DNA of 64,000 bases, taken from contig NZ_JAIVAM010000003.1 in the NCBI RefSeq assembly GCF_020171845.1, positions 62,001 through 126,000 on the forward strand, written 5' to 3'. Shown piece by piece: positions 35,232 to 46,007 of this stretch (positions within the stretch are counted from its first letter, which is position 1; the number at the start of each line of letters is the position of its first letter). Both the position numbers and the translations under genes were made by a program. The notes beneath the pieces are model-generated. The model did not search any database. It saw only the letters and a list, made by a program, of their open reading frames with translations, and was not told the origin of the DNA. Origin of the DNA: Cytobacillus kochii (lineage in GTDB: Bacteria > Bacillota > Bacilli > Bacillales > Cytobacillaceae).

Positions 35232-36269
35232 ATGCAAGAGCGTTTAAAAGAATTGCAAGCAGAAGCGTTAGAGAAGGTTTCTGCGGCAATAGATTTAAAA
35301 GAATTAAATGATATCCGCGTTGCTTATTTAGGTAAGAAAGGCCCGATCACAGAAGTACTAAAAGGAATGGGGAAACTTTCTGCAGAAGAACGTCCAAAAA
35401 TGGGTGCATTAGCAAATGAAGTACGTGATCAAATTACGCAAGGAATAACGGCAAAACAAGTGCAGTTAGAAGAAGCGCAAATTCAAGCTAAGCTTGCTGC
35501 AGAAACGATTGATGTGACATTACCAGGTCGTCCTGTACATACCGGTAATCATCATTCATTAACAAGGGTTGTTGAAGAAATTGAGGACTTATTCATTGGA
35601 ATGGGCTATACCGTAGCGGAAGGACCTGAAGTGGAGAAGGATTATTATAATTTTGAAGCATTAAACTTACCAAAAGGTCACCCTGCACGTGATATGCAAG
35701 ATTCATTCTATATTACAGAGGATATTTTATTACGCACACATACTTCGCCTGTGCAAGCTAGAACGATGGAAAAGCATGAGGGGAAAGGTCCAGTGAAAAT
35801 CATTTGTCCAGGAAAAGTATTCCGTCGTGATAATGATGATGCGACTCATTCTCATCAATTTATGCAAATTGAAGGACTTGTGATAGATGAAAATATTCGC
35901 ATGACAGACTTAAAGGGTACCCTAGAAGTATTTGCGAAAAAAATGTTTGGTGAAGAGAGAGAAATTCGCCTTCGTCCAAGTTTCTTCCCATTTACTGAGC
36001 CATCTGTAGAAATGGATATTTCTTGTATGATTTGCTCTGGAAAAGGCTGTAATGTATGTAAAACAACCGGTTGGATTGAGATTTTAGGTGCAGGAATGGT
36101 ACACCCAAATGTACTTGAAATGGCAGGTTTTGATTCTAAAAAATATACAGGTTTTGCCTTTGGAATGGGCGCTGAGCGTATTGCAATGTTGAAATACGGT
36201 GTCGATGATATTCGTCATTTCTATACAAATGATAGTAGATTCTTAAAGCAATTCTCAATTCATGAATAA
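35232..36269 (+). CDS. pheS: phenylalanyl-tRNA synthetase alpha subunit
   Basis: Catalytic subunit of the alpha2-beta2 synthetase. The 345-residue protein has an N-terminal coiled-coil arm (residues 1-85) that contacts tRNA, then the class II core. In the core are [12 protein letters not shown], motif 2 ([27 protein letters not shown]), a Cys cluster in [22 protein letters not shown], and motif 3 ([18 protein letters not shown]). AAAGGAGGAG precedes the ATG. pheT follows after 17 nt. Confidence 0.98.
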   Translation: MQERLKELQAEALEKVSAAIDLKELNDIRVAYLGKKGPITEVLKGMGKLSAEERPKMGALANEVRDQITQGITAKQVQLEEAQIQAKLAAETIDVTLPGRPVHTGNHHSLTRVVEEIEDLFIGMGYTVAEGPEVEKDYYNFEALNLPKGHPARDMQDSFYITEDILLRTHTSPVQARTMEKHEGKGPVKIICPGKVFRRDNDDATHSHQFMQIEGLVIDENIRMTDLKGTLEVFAKKMFGEEREIRLRPSFFPFTEPSVEMDISCMICSGKGCNVCKTTGWIEILGAGMVHPNVLEMAGFDSKKYTGFAFGMGAERIAMLKYGVDDIRHFYTNDSRFLKQFSIHE

Positions 36270-36286
36270 AGGGGGAGGACAACGAT

Positions 36287-38701
36287 ATGTATGTTTCATA
36301 TAAATGGTTACAAGAATATGTTGACTTATCTGGGATTACACCAGAAGAATTAGCAGAGAAAATTACAAAGAGCGGGATTGAAGTTGAAGGTGTAGAGACA
36401 CTTGATGAAGGAATTAAGGGTGTTGTCGTCGGCTATGTAGCTGAAAAAGAGAAACATCCAAGTGCTGATAAATTAAATATTTGTCAAGTAGACCTTGGCG
36501 ATGGCGAACTTGTGCAAATCATTTGTGGGGCTCCTAATGTTGATAAAGGACAAAAGGTGGCAGTTGCAACTGTAGGTGCAGTATTACCGGGGAATTTTAA
36601 AATTAAAAAAGCAAAATTACGTGGCGAAGCTTCGAATGGTATGATTTGTTCTCTTCAAGAACTAGGCTTTGAAAGTAAGCTAGTCGCTAAAGATTATAGT
36701 GAAGGTATCTATGTGTTTCCAGCAGATACAGAGCTTGGAACCAATGCATTAGAGCAATTGCACAGAGATGATCAAGTATTAGAATTAGGGTTAACACCGA
36801 ACCGTGCAGATTGCCAAAGTATGCTAGGTGTTGCCTATGAAGTCGCTGCTATTTTAGGGAAAGATGTGAAATTACCGCAGCCAAGGGTAGAGACTGTTTC
36901 TGAGAGGGCCGCTGATTACATCACTGTAAATGTAGAAGCAGCAGATGATAATCCATTATATGTCGCTAAAGTAATCAAAAATGTAAAAATCGCTCCGTCA
37001 CCACTATGGTTACAAGCTCGTTTAACAGCAGCTGGTATTCGTCCACATAATAATGTTGTTGATATTACGAACTATATTTTGCTTGAATACGGTCAGCCTT
37101 TACACGCGTTTGATTATGATCGCCTAGGTTCGAAAGAGATTCTTGTTCGCCGTGCCAACCAAGGTGAAAAAATCACTACGCTTGATGATGCTGAAAGAGA
37201 ATTAACAACTGATCACCTAGTTATCACAAATGGGGAAGTACCAGTTGCTTTAGCTGGTGTAATGGGTGGAGCGAATTCAGAAGTTGGTAATGAAACAACG
37301 ACCGTACTACTTGAATCAGCTTACTTCACTGGCGGTGCGATTAGAAAGTCCTCGAAAGATCACGGATTAAGAAGTGAAGCGAGTGCGCGTTATGAAAAAG
37401 GTGTTGATCCACAGCGTGTTCGTCCAGCAGCAGAAAGAGCAGCGCAGTTACTCACGCAATACGCAGGCGGAGAAGTATTAGAGGGATCAGTGGAGGTTGA
37501 CACGTTAAAAGTAGAACCCGCGGTTATCACCATTACCATTGATAAAATCAATCGTGTCCTTGGAACATCGTTACTAGTGAGTGAAGCAAAAGATATTTTA
37601 GAAAGACTGCAATTCACGACAGTGGTTGAAGAGAATGAAATGACAGTAACAGTGCCAACAAGACGTGGGGATATTACAATAGAAGAGGATCTTGTAGAAG
37701 AAGTGGGTCGCCTATACGGATACGATAATCTTGCTTCAACATTGCCTGGTGGAACGGCTTCAGCAGGTAGTTTAACGCCTTATCAAAAGAAACGACGTAT
37801 CGTTCGTCAATATTTGGAAGGCGCGGGATTATATCAAGCCATCACTTATTCTTTAACGAGTGAAGATAAAGCGCAAAACTATTCCTTAGAAGCTAGAGAC
37901 CCAATCAAGCTTGCGATGCCGATGAGTGAAGAGCGGAGTGTGTTACGTCTAAGCTTAACTCCGCATTTACTAGAAGTCCTTAAATATAATAGTGCAAGAC
38001 AAATTGACGCTACTGCTATTTACGAAACAGGCTCTATTTTCTTACGTACAGCTGAGAATGAGTTGCCTGAGGAAAAAGAACATTTAGCTGCGGCCATTAC
38101 AGGTTTATGGGAGTTACATCAATGGCAAGGGGAGAAAAAGCCAGTTGATTTCTTTGTTCTGAAAGGAATTCTAGAAGGGTTATTTAGTAAACTTGGCTTG
38201 TTAGAACAAATCACGTTTACCAAATTTGAGAAAGATGGGCTACATCCAGGTCGCTCAGCAGAAGTATTTCTAAATGAAACGAGTATAGGGTTTATTGGTC
38301 AAGTTCATCCAAATGTTGAAAAAGAATTAGACTTAAAAGAAACGTATGTTTTTGAATTGTCATTAGAGAAATTATTACATGCTGAAATTAAACCTTTACG
38401 CTATGAAGCTATTCCTCGTTATCCATCTATTACGAGAGATATTGCTTTAGTGGTCGATCAAACAACGACGGCTCAAGCATTAAGCACTGTCATTCGTGAA
38501 GCAGGCGGCAAATTACTAAAAGACGTTCATGTATTTGATTTATATGAAGGCGATCGAATGGAAGAAGGTAAAAAATCAATTGCCTATTCACTGAAATATT
38601 TTGATCCAGAACGGACTCTTACAGATGAAGATGTTGTAAAAGCCCATGACAAAGTGTTAAAAGCATTAGAAGAAAAAACTGGTGCTGTCCTTCGTGGATA
38701 A
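36287..38701 (+). CDS. pheT: phenylalanyl-tRNA synthetase beta subunit
   Basis: Large editing and tRNA-binding subunit. The 804-residue protein has an OB-fold EMAP-like domain at about 40-150 ([26 protein letters not shown]). The B3/B4 editing domain around 210-400 has [26 protein letters not shown]5 follows at about 405-480, then a catalytic-like core, and a C-terminal ferredoxin-like anticodon-binding domain ([14 protein letters not shown] near 710). GGGGGAGG precedes the ATG. It is under the same T-box as pheS. Confidence 0.98.
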   Translation: MYVSYKWLQEYVDLSGITPEELAEKITKSGIEVEGVETLDEGIKGVVVGYVAEKEKHPSADKLNICQVDLGDGELVQIICGAPNVDKGQKVAVATVGAVLPGNFKIKKAKLRGEASNGMICSLQELGFESKLVAKDYSEGIYVFPADTELGTNALEQLHRDDQVLELGLTPNRADCQSMLGVAYEVAAILGKDVKLPQPRVETVSERAADYITVNVEAADDNPLYVAKVIKNVKIAPSPLWLQARLTAAGIRPHNNVVDITNYILLEYGQPLHAFDYDRLGSKEILVRRANQGEKITTLDDAERELTTDHLVITNGEVPVALAGVMGGANSEVGNETTTVLLESAYFTGGAIRKSSKDHGLRSEASARYEKGVDPQRVRPAAERAAQLLTQYAGGEVLEGSVEVDTLKVEPAVITITIDKINRVLGTSLLVSEAKDILERLQFTTVVEENEMTVTVPTRRGDITIEEDLVEEVGRLYGYDNLASTLPGGTASAGSLTPYQKKRRIVRQYLEGAGLYQAITYSLTSEDKAQNYSLEARDPIKLAMPMSEERSVLRLSLTPHLLEVLKYNSARQIDATAIYETGSIFLRTAENELPEEKEHLAAAITGLWELHQWQGEKKPVDFFVLKGILEGLFSKLGLLEQITFTKFEKDGLHPGRSAEVFLNETSIGFIGQVHPNVEKELDLKETYVFELSLEKLLHAEIKPLRYEAIPRYPSITRDIALVVDQTTTAQALSTVIREAGGKLLKDVHVFDLYEGDRMEEGKKSIAYSLKYFDPERTLTDEDVVKAHDKVLKALEEKTGAVLRG

Positions 38702-38710
38702 ATAATCATC

Positions 38711-38753
38711 AAAGTGATACTCACCGTTATTTTTCGGTAGTATCACTTTTTTT
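38711..38753 (+). terminator. pheST terminator
   Basis: AAAGTGATACT and ACCG pair with CGGT and AGTATCACTTT, followed by more T. Confidence 0.92.
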
Positions 38754-38943
38754 GTACAGTGTAGTTGAAAAGAACAATTAGCTACTTAAGAGACTATAGA
38801 TATAGGAAGAAATAAGAGCAAGAAAGTGGTAATACGAAGAAACACTGGTCCCAGAAGAAGCGTCATGCTGAGAACGCAGTATAAGGGAAAAATATTGTAT
38901 CAGAAGCAGCACACAAGCTGAGAGATTGAGAGCCGCCAGCAAA

Positions 38944-38973
38944 AGAAAAAATCCGCTCTTCATAAAAGAGCGG
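38944..38973 (-). terminator. rnhC terminator
   Basis: On the minus strand CCGCTCTT (38973-38966) pairs with AAGAGCGG (38960-38953), followed by ATTTTTTC. Confidence 0.9.
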
Positions 38974-38985
38974 CGCCCGATTGCC

Positions 38986-39930
38986 TTATGCTTTATACTT
39001 CTTTCTATAAAGAGCTTTTGCTTTATCGGTGTTAGCAAAATGGAGTTTCACAAAGTGCGTTAGAGAATCTTCACCATGGATATGTATTAATTTCGCACCG
39101 CATTCGTCAACCTTAGGACCGGCACCTTTTGTTAGTGGAAAGCCAGCCTTTTTACTTAATTCCTCGAACCGAAGGAGAAACGCATAGCGTGCAAGGATTG
39201 ATGCGGCTGCCACAGCGATATGTACAGATTCACCTTTCGTACTGAAATATACATTTTCTCTTTGTATATTGGCTTGAGATTTTAAATAATTATAATATAC
39301 TCCTTCTTGAGCAAATTGATCGATTAAGACGGCGTCTGGCTTCTCTGGAGACATTTTTTCAAGCACACTATTAATAGCTTGGTTATGAAGGAGAGCTTTT
39401 AGTTTTCCTTGAGACATTCCTTTTTGTTGCATGTTGTTATATTTATCATTATGTAGTGTAAGTAAACTAAAGGGAATGACATCTTTAATTTGTTTAGCGA
39501 TTTGGATAATTCTCTGATCATTTAAATTCTTAGAGTCTTGCACGCCAAGCTCTTTTAATAGCGGAATCTTTGTTGCACTTACATAAGCTGCTACTACTGT
39601 CATTGGTCCAAAGTAATCTCCTGTCCCAACTTCATCTGAGCCAACAACGGATAAAGATGCAAAATGATCCGGTAATTTGGATCCTTTTGGCAAGCTGGCT
39701 TTCTTTTTCGGTGCGACTTCGCTATTGGAGCCCCCCCATTTATCTGCTTCTGATTGACAGCCTGCTCCTTGAAATAATACTTTACCTGATTTGTAGGCAG
39801 TAATTGTACAGTTGTTTGTTTTGGCCGTGAAAATACTACCGGGAGGCTGTTTCGGTGATAGTAGAGCTTGGTAATGTGTTTTCATTTGTTGCAGTTCTGC
39901 TGTAGACTTTTTTAATACTATTTGACTCAT
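38986..39930 (-). CDS. rnhC: ribonuclease HIII
   Basis: Degrades the RNA strand of RNA-DNA hybrids. The 314-residue protein has the N-terminal TBP-like substrate-binding domain of RNase HIII (residues 1-90). The type 2 RNase H catalytic domain contains VVGSDEVGTGDYFGP (the DEG-type acidic pair near residue 100), LQ-independent KNLNDQRI, DAVLIDQFA near 200, and IAVAAASILARYAFL. AGGAGG lies upstream of the ATG on the minus strand. It is divergent from zapA and convergent with pheT, each with its own terminator. Confidence 0.95.
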   Translation of the reverse strand: MSQIVLKKSTAELQQMKTHYQALLSPKQPPGSIFTAKTNNCTITAYKSGKVLFQGAGCQSEADKWGGSNSEVAPKKKASLPKGSKLPDHFASLSVVGSDEVGTGDYFGPMTVVAAYVSATKIPLLKELGVQDSKNLNDQRIIQIAKQIKDVIPFSLLTLHNDKYNNMQQKGMSQGKLKALLHNQAINSVLEKMSPEKPDAVLIDQFAQEGVYYNYLKSQANIQRENVYFSTKGESVHIAVAAASILARYAFLLRFEELSKKAGFPLTKGAGPKVDECGAKLIHIHGEDSLTHFVKLHFANTDKAKALYRKKYKA

Positions 39931-40043
39931 AATTGATTCCTCCTATTTTGACAATTCCTCTGTCTTTTTGACAAGCTTTGACTTCCCTCAAAAAATGGTT
40001 CGTGTTATGATAATGTTTAGGATTCTTCAGAATGGGGGCTTGT

Positions 40044-40307
40044 ATGTTGTCAAATACTGATAAAAACCGAACAAGGGTTGATATATATGGTATCCCGTAT
40101 ACAATTGTCGGCACGGAGAGCTCCAGCCACATCCGTTTAGTTGCATCCATGGTGGATGAAACAATGAGAGATATTAGTGCAAAGAATCCTTCGCTCGATA
40201 TTAGTAAACTTGCTGTTTTAACAGCTGTGAACACAATGAACGATTATTTGAAACTTAAAGACGAAGTAGAACGTCTTAAAGAAGAATTAAATAGAGTAAA
40301 GGACTGA
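40044..40307 (+). CDS. zapA: cell division protein ZapA
   Basis: Small FtsZ-associated protein that promotes Z-ring bundling. The 87-residue protein has the ZapA head ([41 protein letters not shown]) and a C-terminal coiled coil ([18 protein letters not shown]). I chose the ATG at 40044; it follows the G-rich GGGGGCT by about 5 nt, and the TTG at 40047 is an equal alternative. The upstream ATG at 40032 would put the SD inside the gene. It is followed after 8 nt by cvpA. Confidence 0.9.
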   Translation: MLSNTDKNRTRVDIYGIPYTIVGTESSSHIRLVASMVDETMRDISAKNPSLDISKLAVLTAVNTMNDYLKLKDEVERLKEELNRVKD

Positions 40308-40315
40308 CACGAATT

Positions 40316-40855
40316 ATGCTTGATCTTGCCATTATTATCATGTTAATCTTCGGGTTTTTCATAGGTCTACGAAGAGGATTAATTCTTCAAGCTATCCATC
40401 TATTAGGCTTTATTGTCGCCTTCGTTGTGGCAAGACTATACTATGAGCCTTTAGCTCCTAAATTAACCTTATGGATTCCATATCCGAACTTCGGGAATTC
40501 ACAGCTTGAAACGATTTTAGGTAACACAGACTTAGAGACAGCTTATTATCGCGCAATTGCGTTTGCAATCATTTTCTTTGCAGTTAAGATTGTATTACAA
40601 ATTATCGGCAGTATGCTAGATTTTCTCGCAAGTTTTCCGATATTAAAACAATTAAACAGTTGGGCTGGAAGTATTTTAGGATTTATAGAAGTTTATCTTA
40701 TCATGTTTATCTTATTATACATAGCAGCATTATTGCCAATAGATAGTGTGCAGTCAACTCTAGACGGCTCGTTTATGGCAAACTTTATTATTGAGCATAC
40801 ACCAGTGTTTTCCCAGCAGATAAAAGAGTTATGGATTGATTATGTAGCTTCTTAA
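40316..40855 (+). CDS. yshB: CvpA family membrane protein YshB
   Basis: A 179-residue integral membrane protein of the CvpA (colicin V production) family. It has four hydrophobic segments, beginning LDLAIIIMLIFGFFIGLRRGLILQAIHLLGFIVAFVVA, which includes the family's GxRRG turn. A later segment around KQLNSWAGSILGFIEVYLIMFILLYIAALL is also conserved. The role in Bacillus is unknown; relatives affect envelope homeostasis. AAAGGA lies upstream near the end of zapA. It is transcribed with zapA and probably polX. Confidence 0.88.
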   Translation: MLDLAIIIMLIFGFFIGLRRGLILQAIHLLGFIVAFVVARLYYEPLAPKLTLWIPYPNFGNSQLETILGNTDLETAYYRAIAFAIIFFAVKIVLQIIGSMLDFLASFPILKQLNSWAGSILGFIEVYLIMFILLYIAALLPIDSVQSTLDGSFMANFIIEHTPVFSQQIKELWIDYVAS

Positions 40856-41027
40856 CTTCTCTACCTTAGGAAGAGAAGTTTTCTTTATTTAAAGCCAATC
40901 TTTTTTTGATAGGTCTACCATTAAGGGGCGAGACTGTCTGGAACGGTGGAAATATTGTATGATTTTATAGGTAGTAAGAAAACGGGAAAGACTAAGAAAA
41001 TATGAAGGTAAATGAGGCGATACACTT

Positions 41028-42746
41028 ATGACAATTAATAAAAAGGATGTTGTTCATTTATTAGAAACGATTGCTATTTATATGGAGTTAAAGGGCGAGA
41101 ACCCTTTTAAAACAGCTGCCTTTCGTAAAGCAGCAACGGCGTTAGAGACAAGTGATTTAACGTTGGATGAAATAGAGGATTATACGAAGTTACCTGGTAT
41201 CGGTAAGGGTACTTCTGCTGTTATCACAGAGTTTGTAGAAGAAGGCACAACGAGTGCACTTGATGAATTAAAGAAAGAGGTACCAGCAGGTTTGATTCCA
41301 CTTTTGCAATTGCCGGGTTTAGGTGGTAAAAAAATTGCTAAATTGTATAAAGAGCTTGGGGTTAAGAATGCTGAAGATTTAAGAACGGCTTGTAATGATC
41401 ATCAAGTACAAGCTTTAGCCGGATTTGGGAAGAAAACAGAAGAAAAAATTCTCGAAGCATTAGCTAATGTGGGAACTAGACCGGAACGCTTGCCTCTTGC
41501 TTTTATGCTACCGATTGCTGAGAAAATTGAAGGATTTTTATCTTCATTTATAGATATCGACCGTTTTTCTCGAGCAGGTAGTATTAGAAGAATGAGAGAG
41601 ACGATTAAAGATTTGGACTTTATTATATCAACGACGGTTCCTGCTTCAGTGAAAGAACAGCTTTTACAAATAGGTGAGATTAAAGAAGTGATTGCGGCAG
41701 GAGAAACAAAAGTTTCTGTAGTGCTTGCAGAAAAATATGATGTCTCTGTTGATTTTAGAATTGTAACTCCTGAAGAGTTTGCTTCTACACTTCACCATTT
41801 TACCGGTTCTAAAGACCATAATGTTCGTATGCGTCAATTGGCGAAGGAACGGGGAGAAAAAATCAGTGAGTATGGTGTAGAAGATATAGAAAAAGGAACG
41901 ATTAAAACGTTCCAAACAGAAGAAGATTTTTATGCTCATTTTAATTTACCTTTGTTTCCTCCTGAAATTCGTGAAGACGGTCAGGAAGTTGAGACATATA
42001 CTGCAAACACGCCACTTATAGAAAACGAAGATATCAAGGGCGATCTTCATATGCATACAACATGGAGTGATGGTGCTAATTCCATTGAAGAGATGATTGC
42101 TGCCTGTCGCACAAAGGGTTATCGTTATATGGCAATTACGGACCATTCGCAATATTTAAAAGTAGCGAATGGATTAACAAAGGAACGGTTATTAAAACAA
42201 AAAGAAATCATTCACGAAATCAATGAAAAATATGATGATTTTCAAGTTTTGTCGGGGATAGAAATGGATATTTTACCGGATGGTTCCCTAGATTATGAAG
42301 ATGATGTGCTGAAAGAGATGGATATTGTTATTGCTTCTATTCATTCAGCTTTTTCACAATCAGAAGAGCAAATCATGCACCGATTAGAAAATGCGATGAG
42401 AAACCCACATGTTGATATTATTGCTCATCCCACAGGCCGGTTGATTGGGAGACGGGATGGTTATGCTGTCAACATTGAGAAATTAATTGCATTAGCAAAA
42501 GAAACGAATACGGTACTTGAATTAAATGCTAACCCGAATCGGTTAGACCTCGCAACAGAAGCATTAAAATTAGCACAAGAATCTGATGTGAAGATTGTCA
42601 TTAATACTGATGCTCATAAAATAGAAACACTCGATCATATGGAAGTGGGTGTATCAGCTGCAAAAAAAGCATGGTTATTAAAAGATACGGTCCTTAATAC
42701 ATTTGAAGCCGATGATTTATTACAGTTTTTAAAGAGTCGTAAGTAA
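41028..42746 (+). CDS. polX: family X DNA polymerase with PHP domain
   Basis: Gap-filling repair polymerase. The 572-residue protein has an N-terminal helix-hairpin-helix domain (FKTAAFRKAATALE; LPGIGKGTSAVI; LPGLGGKKIAKLYKELG). A nucleotidyltransferase palm follows (SIRRMRETIKDLDFIIST and VSVDFRIVTPEEFASTLHHFTGSKDHN). A C-terminal PHP domain from about 340 has metal ligands in GDLHMHTTWSDGANS, ITDHSQYL, GIEMDILPDG, IAHPTGR and INTDAHK. That domain gives 3'-5' exonuclease and AP-site activities in the B. subtilis protein. GAGGCGA precedes the ATG. mutS2 follows after 41 nt. Confidence 0.96.
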   Translation: MTINKKDVVHLLETIAIYMELKGENPFKTAAFRKAATALETSDLTLDEIEDYTKLPGIGKGTSAVITEFVEEGTTSALDELKKEVPAGLIPLLQLPGLGGKKIAKLYKELGVKNAEDLRTACNDHQVQALAGFGKKTEEKILEALANVGTRPERLPLAFMLPIAEKIEGFLSSFIDIDRFSRAGSIRRMRETIKDLDFIISTTVPASVKEQLLQIGEIKEVIAAGETKVSVVLAEKYDVSVDFRIVTPEEFASTLHHFTGSKDHNVRMRQLAKERGEKISEYGVEDIEKGTIKTFQTEEDFYAHFNLPLFPPEIREDGQEVETYTANTPLIENEDIKGDLHMHTTWSDGANSIEEMIAACRTKGYRYMAITDHSQYLKVANGLTKERLLKQKEIIHEINEKYDDFQVLSGIEMDILPDGSLDYEDDVLKEMDIVIASIHSAFSQSEEQIMHRLENAMRNPHVDIIAHPTGRLIGRRDGYAVNIEKLIALAKETNTVLELNANPNRLDLATEALKLAQESDVKIVINTDAHKIETLDHMEVGVSAAKKAWLLKDTVLNTFEADDLLQFLKSRK

Positions 42747-42787
42747 AGAGAGCGGATTGATAAGGAAAAATGAAGGGGGATTACTTC

Positions 42788-45145
42788 ATGCAAGATAGAA
42801 TTTTGAAAATGCTCGAATTTCATAAAGTGAAAGAACAGCTTTTAACCTATGTGTCCTCAAGCCTCGGGAAGAAAAAAGCGGAAGATTTAGTACCGTCAAC
42901 AGATTTTTCCGAAGTGATTAAGTTGCAAAACGAAACGGATGAAGCAGCTCAAGTGTTACGTATGAGAGGTAGTGTACCTTTAGGGGGGATTTTTGACATT
43001 ACTCCTCACTTAAAACGAACAAAGATTGGTGCAATGTTGAGTCCGCATGAACTGATGCAAATAGCCAGTACGATTCATGTAAGTCGACAAATGAAGCGTT
43101 TCATTGAAGAATTTGCTGATGAAGAAGAAAATGAAATACCAATCTTGTTCAGCTATAGTGAAAAAATCATTGTTCTAGTTGAGCTAGAAACGGCGATTAG
43201 AAATAGTATTGACGAAAATGGAGATGTACTTGATAGTGCGAGTGAAAACTTACGCCAATTAAGGACACAATTAAGAACGAGAGAGAGTCGGGTACGAGAT
43301 AAATTAGAATCAATGATTCGTTCGTCCAGCGCACAGAAAATGCTTTCTGATGCGATTATTACTATTCGTAATGATCGTTTCGTTATTCCTGTTAAACAAG
43401 AATATCGTGGTCATTATGGTGGTATTATTCATGATCAAAGTTCTTCTGGGCAGACATTATTTATAGAACCACAGTCTATTGTCCAACTAAATAATGAATT
43501 ACAAAATATCAGGGTAAAAGAGCAGCAAGAAATTGAGAAAATCCTGATTCAGCTATCATTATTAACGAATGAGTATAATAATGAACTGCAAACCATTGTT
43601 TATGTTTTAGGTGAAATGGATTTTATGTTCACAAAAGCAAGATATGGAAAGAGCATAAAGGCAAGTAAACCATCTGTAAACGACAAAGGTCATATTAGGC
43701 TTTTCAAAGCTCGTCATCCATTGATTCCAGCCAATGAAGTCGTAGCGAACGACATAACGATGGGAGAAGCTTATTCTTCCATCGTTATTACGGGACCGAA
43801 TACAGGTGGTAAGACAGTCACATTAAAAACAGTTGGTCTTTCTACATTGATGGCACAGGCAGGATTACAAATTCCTGCTTTAGACGGGTCAGAAGTAGCG
43901 GTATTTGGCGCTGTTTATGCTGATATCGGTGATGAACAGTCAATTGAACAGAGTTTAAGTACTTTCTCGTCACATATGGTCAATATAGTTGATATTTTAG
44001 AAAAAGTGGACGGTAATAGTTTAGTCCTTTTTGATGAATTAGGTGCAGGAACAGACCCGCAAGAAGGGGCAGCTTTAGCCATTTCTATTTTGGATGAAGT
44101 GTATAACAGAGGAGCTAAAGTCATTGCAACAACCCATTATCCCGAGTTAAAAGCCTATGGTTACAATCGTGAGGGGGTTGTAAATGCCAGTGTTGAATTT
44201 AATGTAGAAACGTTAAGTCCTACTTATAAATTATTGATTGGCGTTCCTGGTCGTAGTAATGCTTTTGAAATTTCAGGACGACTTGGTTTAAATGAACGTG
44301 TAATTACCAATGCCAAGGAATATATAAGTGCTGATAGTAACAAAGTAGAAAATATGATTGCCTCATTGGAAAGTAGTAAAAAGCAAGCGGAGGCAGAGCG
44401 TGAAGAAGCATATGCATTATTAAAAAACGCTGAGAAGCTTCATAAAGATTTGCAAAAACAAATGGTTTCCTACTATGAAGAAAAAGATGAGCTAGAACAA
44501 AAAGCAAAGGAAGAAGCCGCATCTATTGTAGAGAAAGCGAAAGAAGAAGCAGAAAGCATTATTAGCGAACTTAGACAAATGCGCATAGAAAAGCATGCAG
44601 AAGTTAAAGAGCATGAACTGATTGAAGCAAGAAAACGTCTATCTGACGCCGCACCTGAAATAGTGAAGAAACAAAAGAAAAAAAGTGCAAATCAAACCCA
44701 TCAATTCCAGCCTGGAGATGAAGTAAAGGTATTAAGTTTCGGTCAAAAAGGCCAGCTATTAGAAAAACTAGCTGAAAAAGAATGGAGTGTCCAAATCGGC
44801 ATTTTAAAAATGAAGGTGGAAGAAAAAGATTTAGAGTTTATTAAAACACCTAAGCCGGTGGAAACAAAACCAATGGCCACTGTAAAAGGAAAAGATTATC
44901 ATGTTAGTTTGGAGCTGGACCTCAGAGGCGAAAGATATGAAAACGCTCTTTTGAGAGTCGAGAAATATATTGATGATGCTCTTCTAGCTGGTTATCCGCG
45001 CGTGTCTATCATTCACGGAAAAGGAACGGGTGCTCTAAGGCAAGGTGTGCAAGAGTATTTACGAAATCACCGTTCGGTCAAATCTATTCGGTTTGGGGAA
45101 GCTGGTGAAGGTGGAACGGGTGTGACTGTGGTAGAATTTAAATAG
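42788..45145 (+). CDS. mutS2: endonuclease MutS2
   Basis: MutS-family ATPase with a C-terminal Smr nuclease domain. In Bacillus it acts in recombination and in rescue of collided ribosomes. The 785-residue protein has no MutS mismatch-binding domain I. It has lever/clamp helices, Walker [13 protein letters not shown] near residue 335, Walker [17 protein letters not shown] near 415, [12 protein letters not shown], a long coiled coil (540-640), and the Smr domain ([36 protein letters not shown]). I chose the ATG at 42788 because AAGGGGG lies 9 nt upstream; the ATG at 42770 precedes that SD. Confidence 0.96.
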   Translation: MQDRILKMLEFHKVKEQLLTYVSSSLGKKKAEDLVPSTDFSEVIKLQNETDEAAQVLRMRGSVPLGGIFDITPHLKRTKIGAMLSPHELMQIASTIHVSRQMKRFIEEFADEEENEIPILFSYSEKIIVLVELETAIRNSIDENGDVLDSASENLRQLRTQLRTRESRVRDKLESMIRSSSAQKMLSDAIITIRNDRFVIPVKQEYRGHYGGIIHDQSSSGQTLFIEPQSIVQLNNELQNIRVKEQQEIEKILIQLSLLTNEYNNELQTIVYVLGEMDFMFTKARYGKSIKASKPSVNDKGHIRLFKARHPLIPANEVVANDITMGEAYSSIVITGPNTGGKTVTLKTVGLSTLMAQAGLQIPALDGSEVAVFGAVYADIGDEQSIEQSLSTFSSHMVNIVDILEKVDGNSLVLFDELGAGTDPQEGAALAISILDEVYNRGAKVIATTHYPELKAYGYNREGVVNASVEFNVETLSPTYKLLIGVPGRSNAFEISGRLGLNERVITNAKEYISADSNKVENMIASLESSKKQAEAEREEAYALLKNAEKLHKDLQKQMVSYYEEKDELEQKAKEEAASIVEKAKEEAESIISELRQMRIEKHAEVKEHELIEARKRLSDAAPEIVKKQKKKSANQTHQFQPGDEVKVLSFGQKGQLLEKLAEKEWSVQIGILKMKVEEKDLEFIKTPKPVETKPMATVKGKDYHVSLELDLRGERYENALLRVEKYIDDALLAGYPRVSIIHGKGTGALRQGVQEYLRNHRSVKSIRFGEAGEGGTGVTVVEFK

Positions 45146-45221
45146 CGATTATCTTACACATGCATGAAAAAACATGTAAGTACAAAAAGAATTCATTAAA
45201 AATTTTTGGGGAGAACATAAA

Positions 45222-45629
45222 ATGAATCAGTTTTGGGAAAATGAATTTGTTCATACCGCTGCCTACTTTAGTGTGGTTATTCTATGTATGATTGTCTTTT
45301 TAGCAGTATTTGAGCTTGTAACGAAATATAAGAATTGGGAAGAGATTAAAAAAGGAAATGTTGCTGTGGCAATGGCTACAGGTGGTAAGATATTTGGGAT
45401 AGCAAATGTGTTTCGTCATTCGATTATGCATAATGATCATTTACTTGTCATGATCGGTTGGGGTGTGTTCGGTTTTATTTTATTGTTAGTCGCTTATTTT
45501 GTTTTTGAATTCATGAGTCCGAAAATAAAAGTAGATGATGAAATACAAAATAATAATATTGCTGTTGGACTGATATCTATGATATTATCTATCGGAATTT
45601 CTTATATTATTGGTGCGAGCATATCTTAG
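45222..45629 (+). CDS. yshE: DUF350 family membrane protein YshE
   Basis: A 135-residue membrane protein of the DUF350 family. Four hydrophobic helices are arranged as two pairs, each with the family motif: ELVTKYKNWEEIKKGNVAVAMATGGKIFGIANV in the first and SPKIKVDDEIQNNNIAVGLISMILSIGISYI in the second. The function is unknown. GGGGAG precedes the ATG. Its stop codon overlaps the SD of a 24-codon ORF immediately downstream. Confidence 0.88.
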   Translation: MNQFWENEFVHTAAYFSVVILCMIVFLAVFELVTKYKNWEEIKKGNVAVAMATGGKIFGIANVFRHSIMHNDHLLVMIGWGVFGFILLLVAYFVFEFMSPKIKVDDEIQNNNIAVGLISMILSIGISYIIGASIS

Positions 45630-45642
45630 GGAGCGTAATTGA

Positions 45643-45717
45643 ATGGAGAGATTAGCAAAAATATTACTTGTATTATGCGTATTATTTATCTTAGCGGGCG
45701 TCATCTTTATGATATAA
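45643..45717 (+). CDS. 24-residue putative membrane microprotein
   Basis: A short ORF reading MERLAKILLVLCVLFILAGV then IFMI: a charged N-terminus followed by a single hydrophobic helix of about 18 residues. AGGGAG (45628-45633) overlaps the yshE stop and lies 9 nt before the ATG, good for translation coupled to yshE. I recognise no family. The strong ribosome-binding site and clean helix favour a real small membrane protein, but with 25 codons chance cannot be excluded. Confidence 0.5.
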   Translation: MERLAKILLVLCVLFILAGVIFMI

Positions 45718-45740
45718 AGGAATTGATTCATTAGTTAGAT

Positions 45741-45790
45741 CTAGACAATTATTCGTATGCGGAATACAACGAATGGTTGTCTAGTTTTTT
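45741..45790 (+). terminator. terminator after yshE and the small ORF
   Basis: CTAGACAA (45741-45748) pairs with TTGTCTAG (45777-45784), with an inner ATTCGT/ACGAAT helix, followed by eight T. Confidence 0.88.
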
Positions 45791-45923
45791 TTAGTAAAAG
45801 AGCACCGTACTTTATTTGCTCATACAACTTTTCTCCTTCCCTCATGGTGGCATGGTTTGTGCTATTTAGCATAAGATAAAGAGGTACCTTTAGGAAATAA
45901 GGCACAGATTTATATAATTTCAT

Positions 45924-45952
45924 TTGTCTTGCTTACAAGTGTATATTATAAT
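45924..45952 (+). promoter_or_regulatory. sigma-A promoter of lcfA
   Basis: TTGTCT (45924-45929) and TATAAT (45947-45952) with 17-nt spacing. No FadR-type TGAATGA box is visible around it. Confidence 0.65.
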
Positions 45953-46007
45953 AATAGGTGAACAATTTTAAATGTTCTAAAAATATAATATTTGGGGAGG
46001 GTCGTAA

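Noticed and set aside
38778-38961. Minus-strand ORF encoding a hydrophobic peptide with a lipobox-like LSAC
   Set aside because: Its ATG lies inside the rnhC terminator stem, there is no ribosome-binding site, and no family is recognised.
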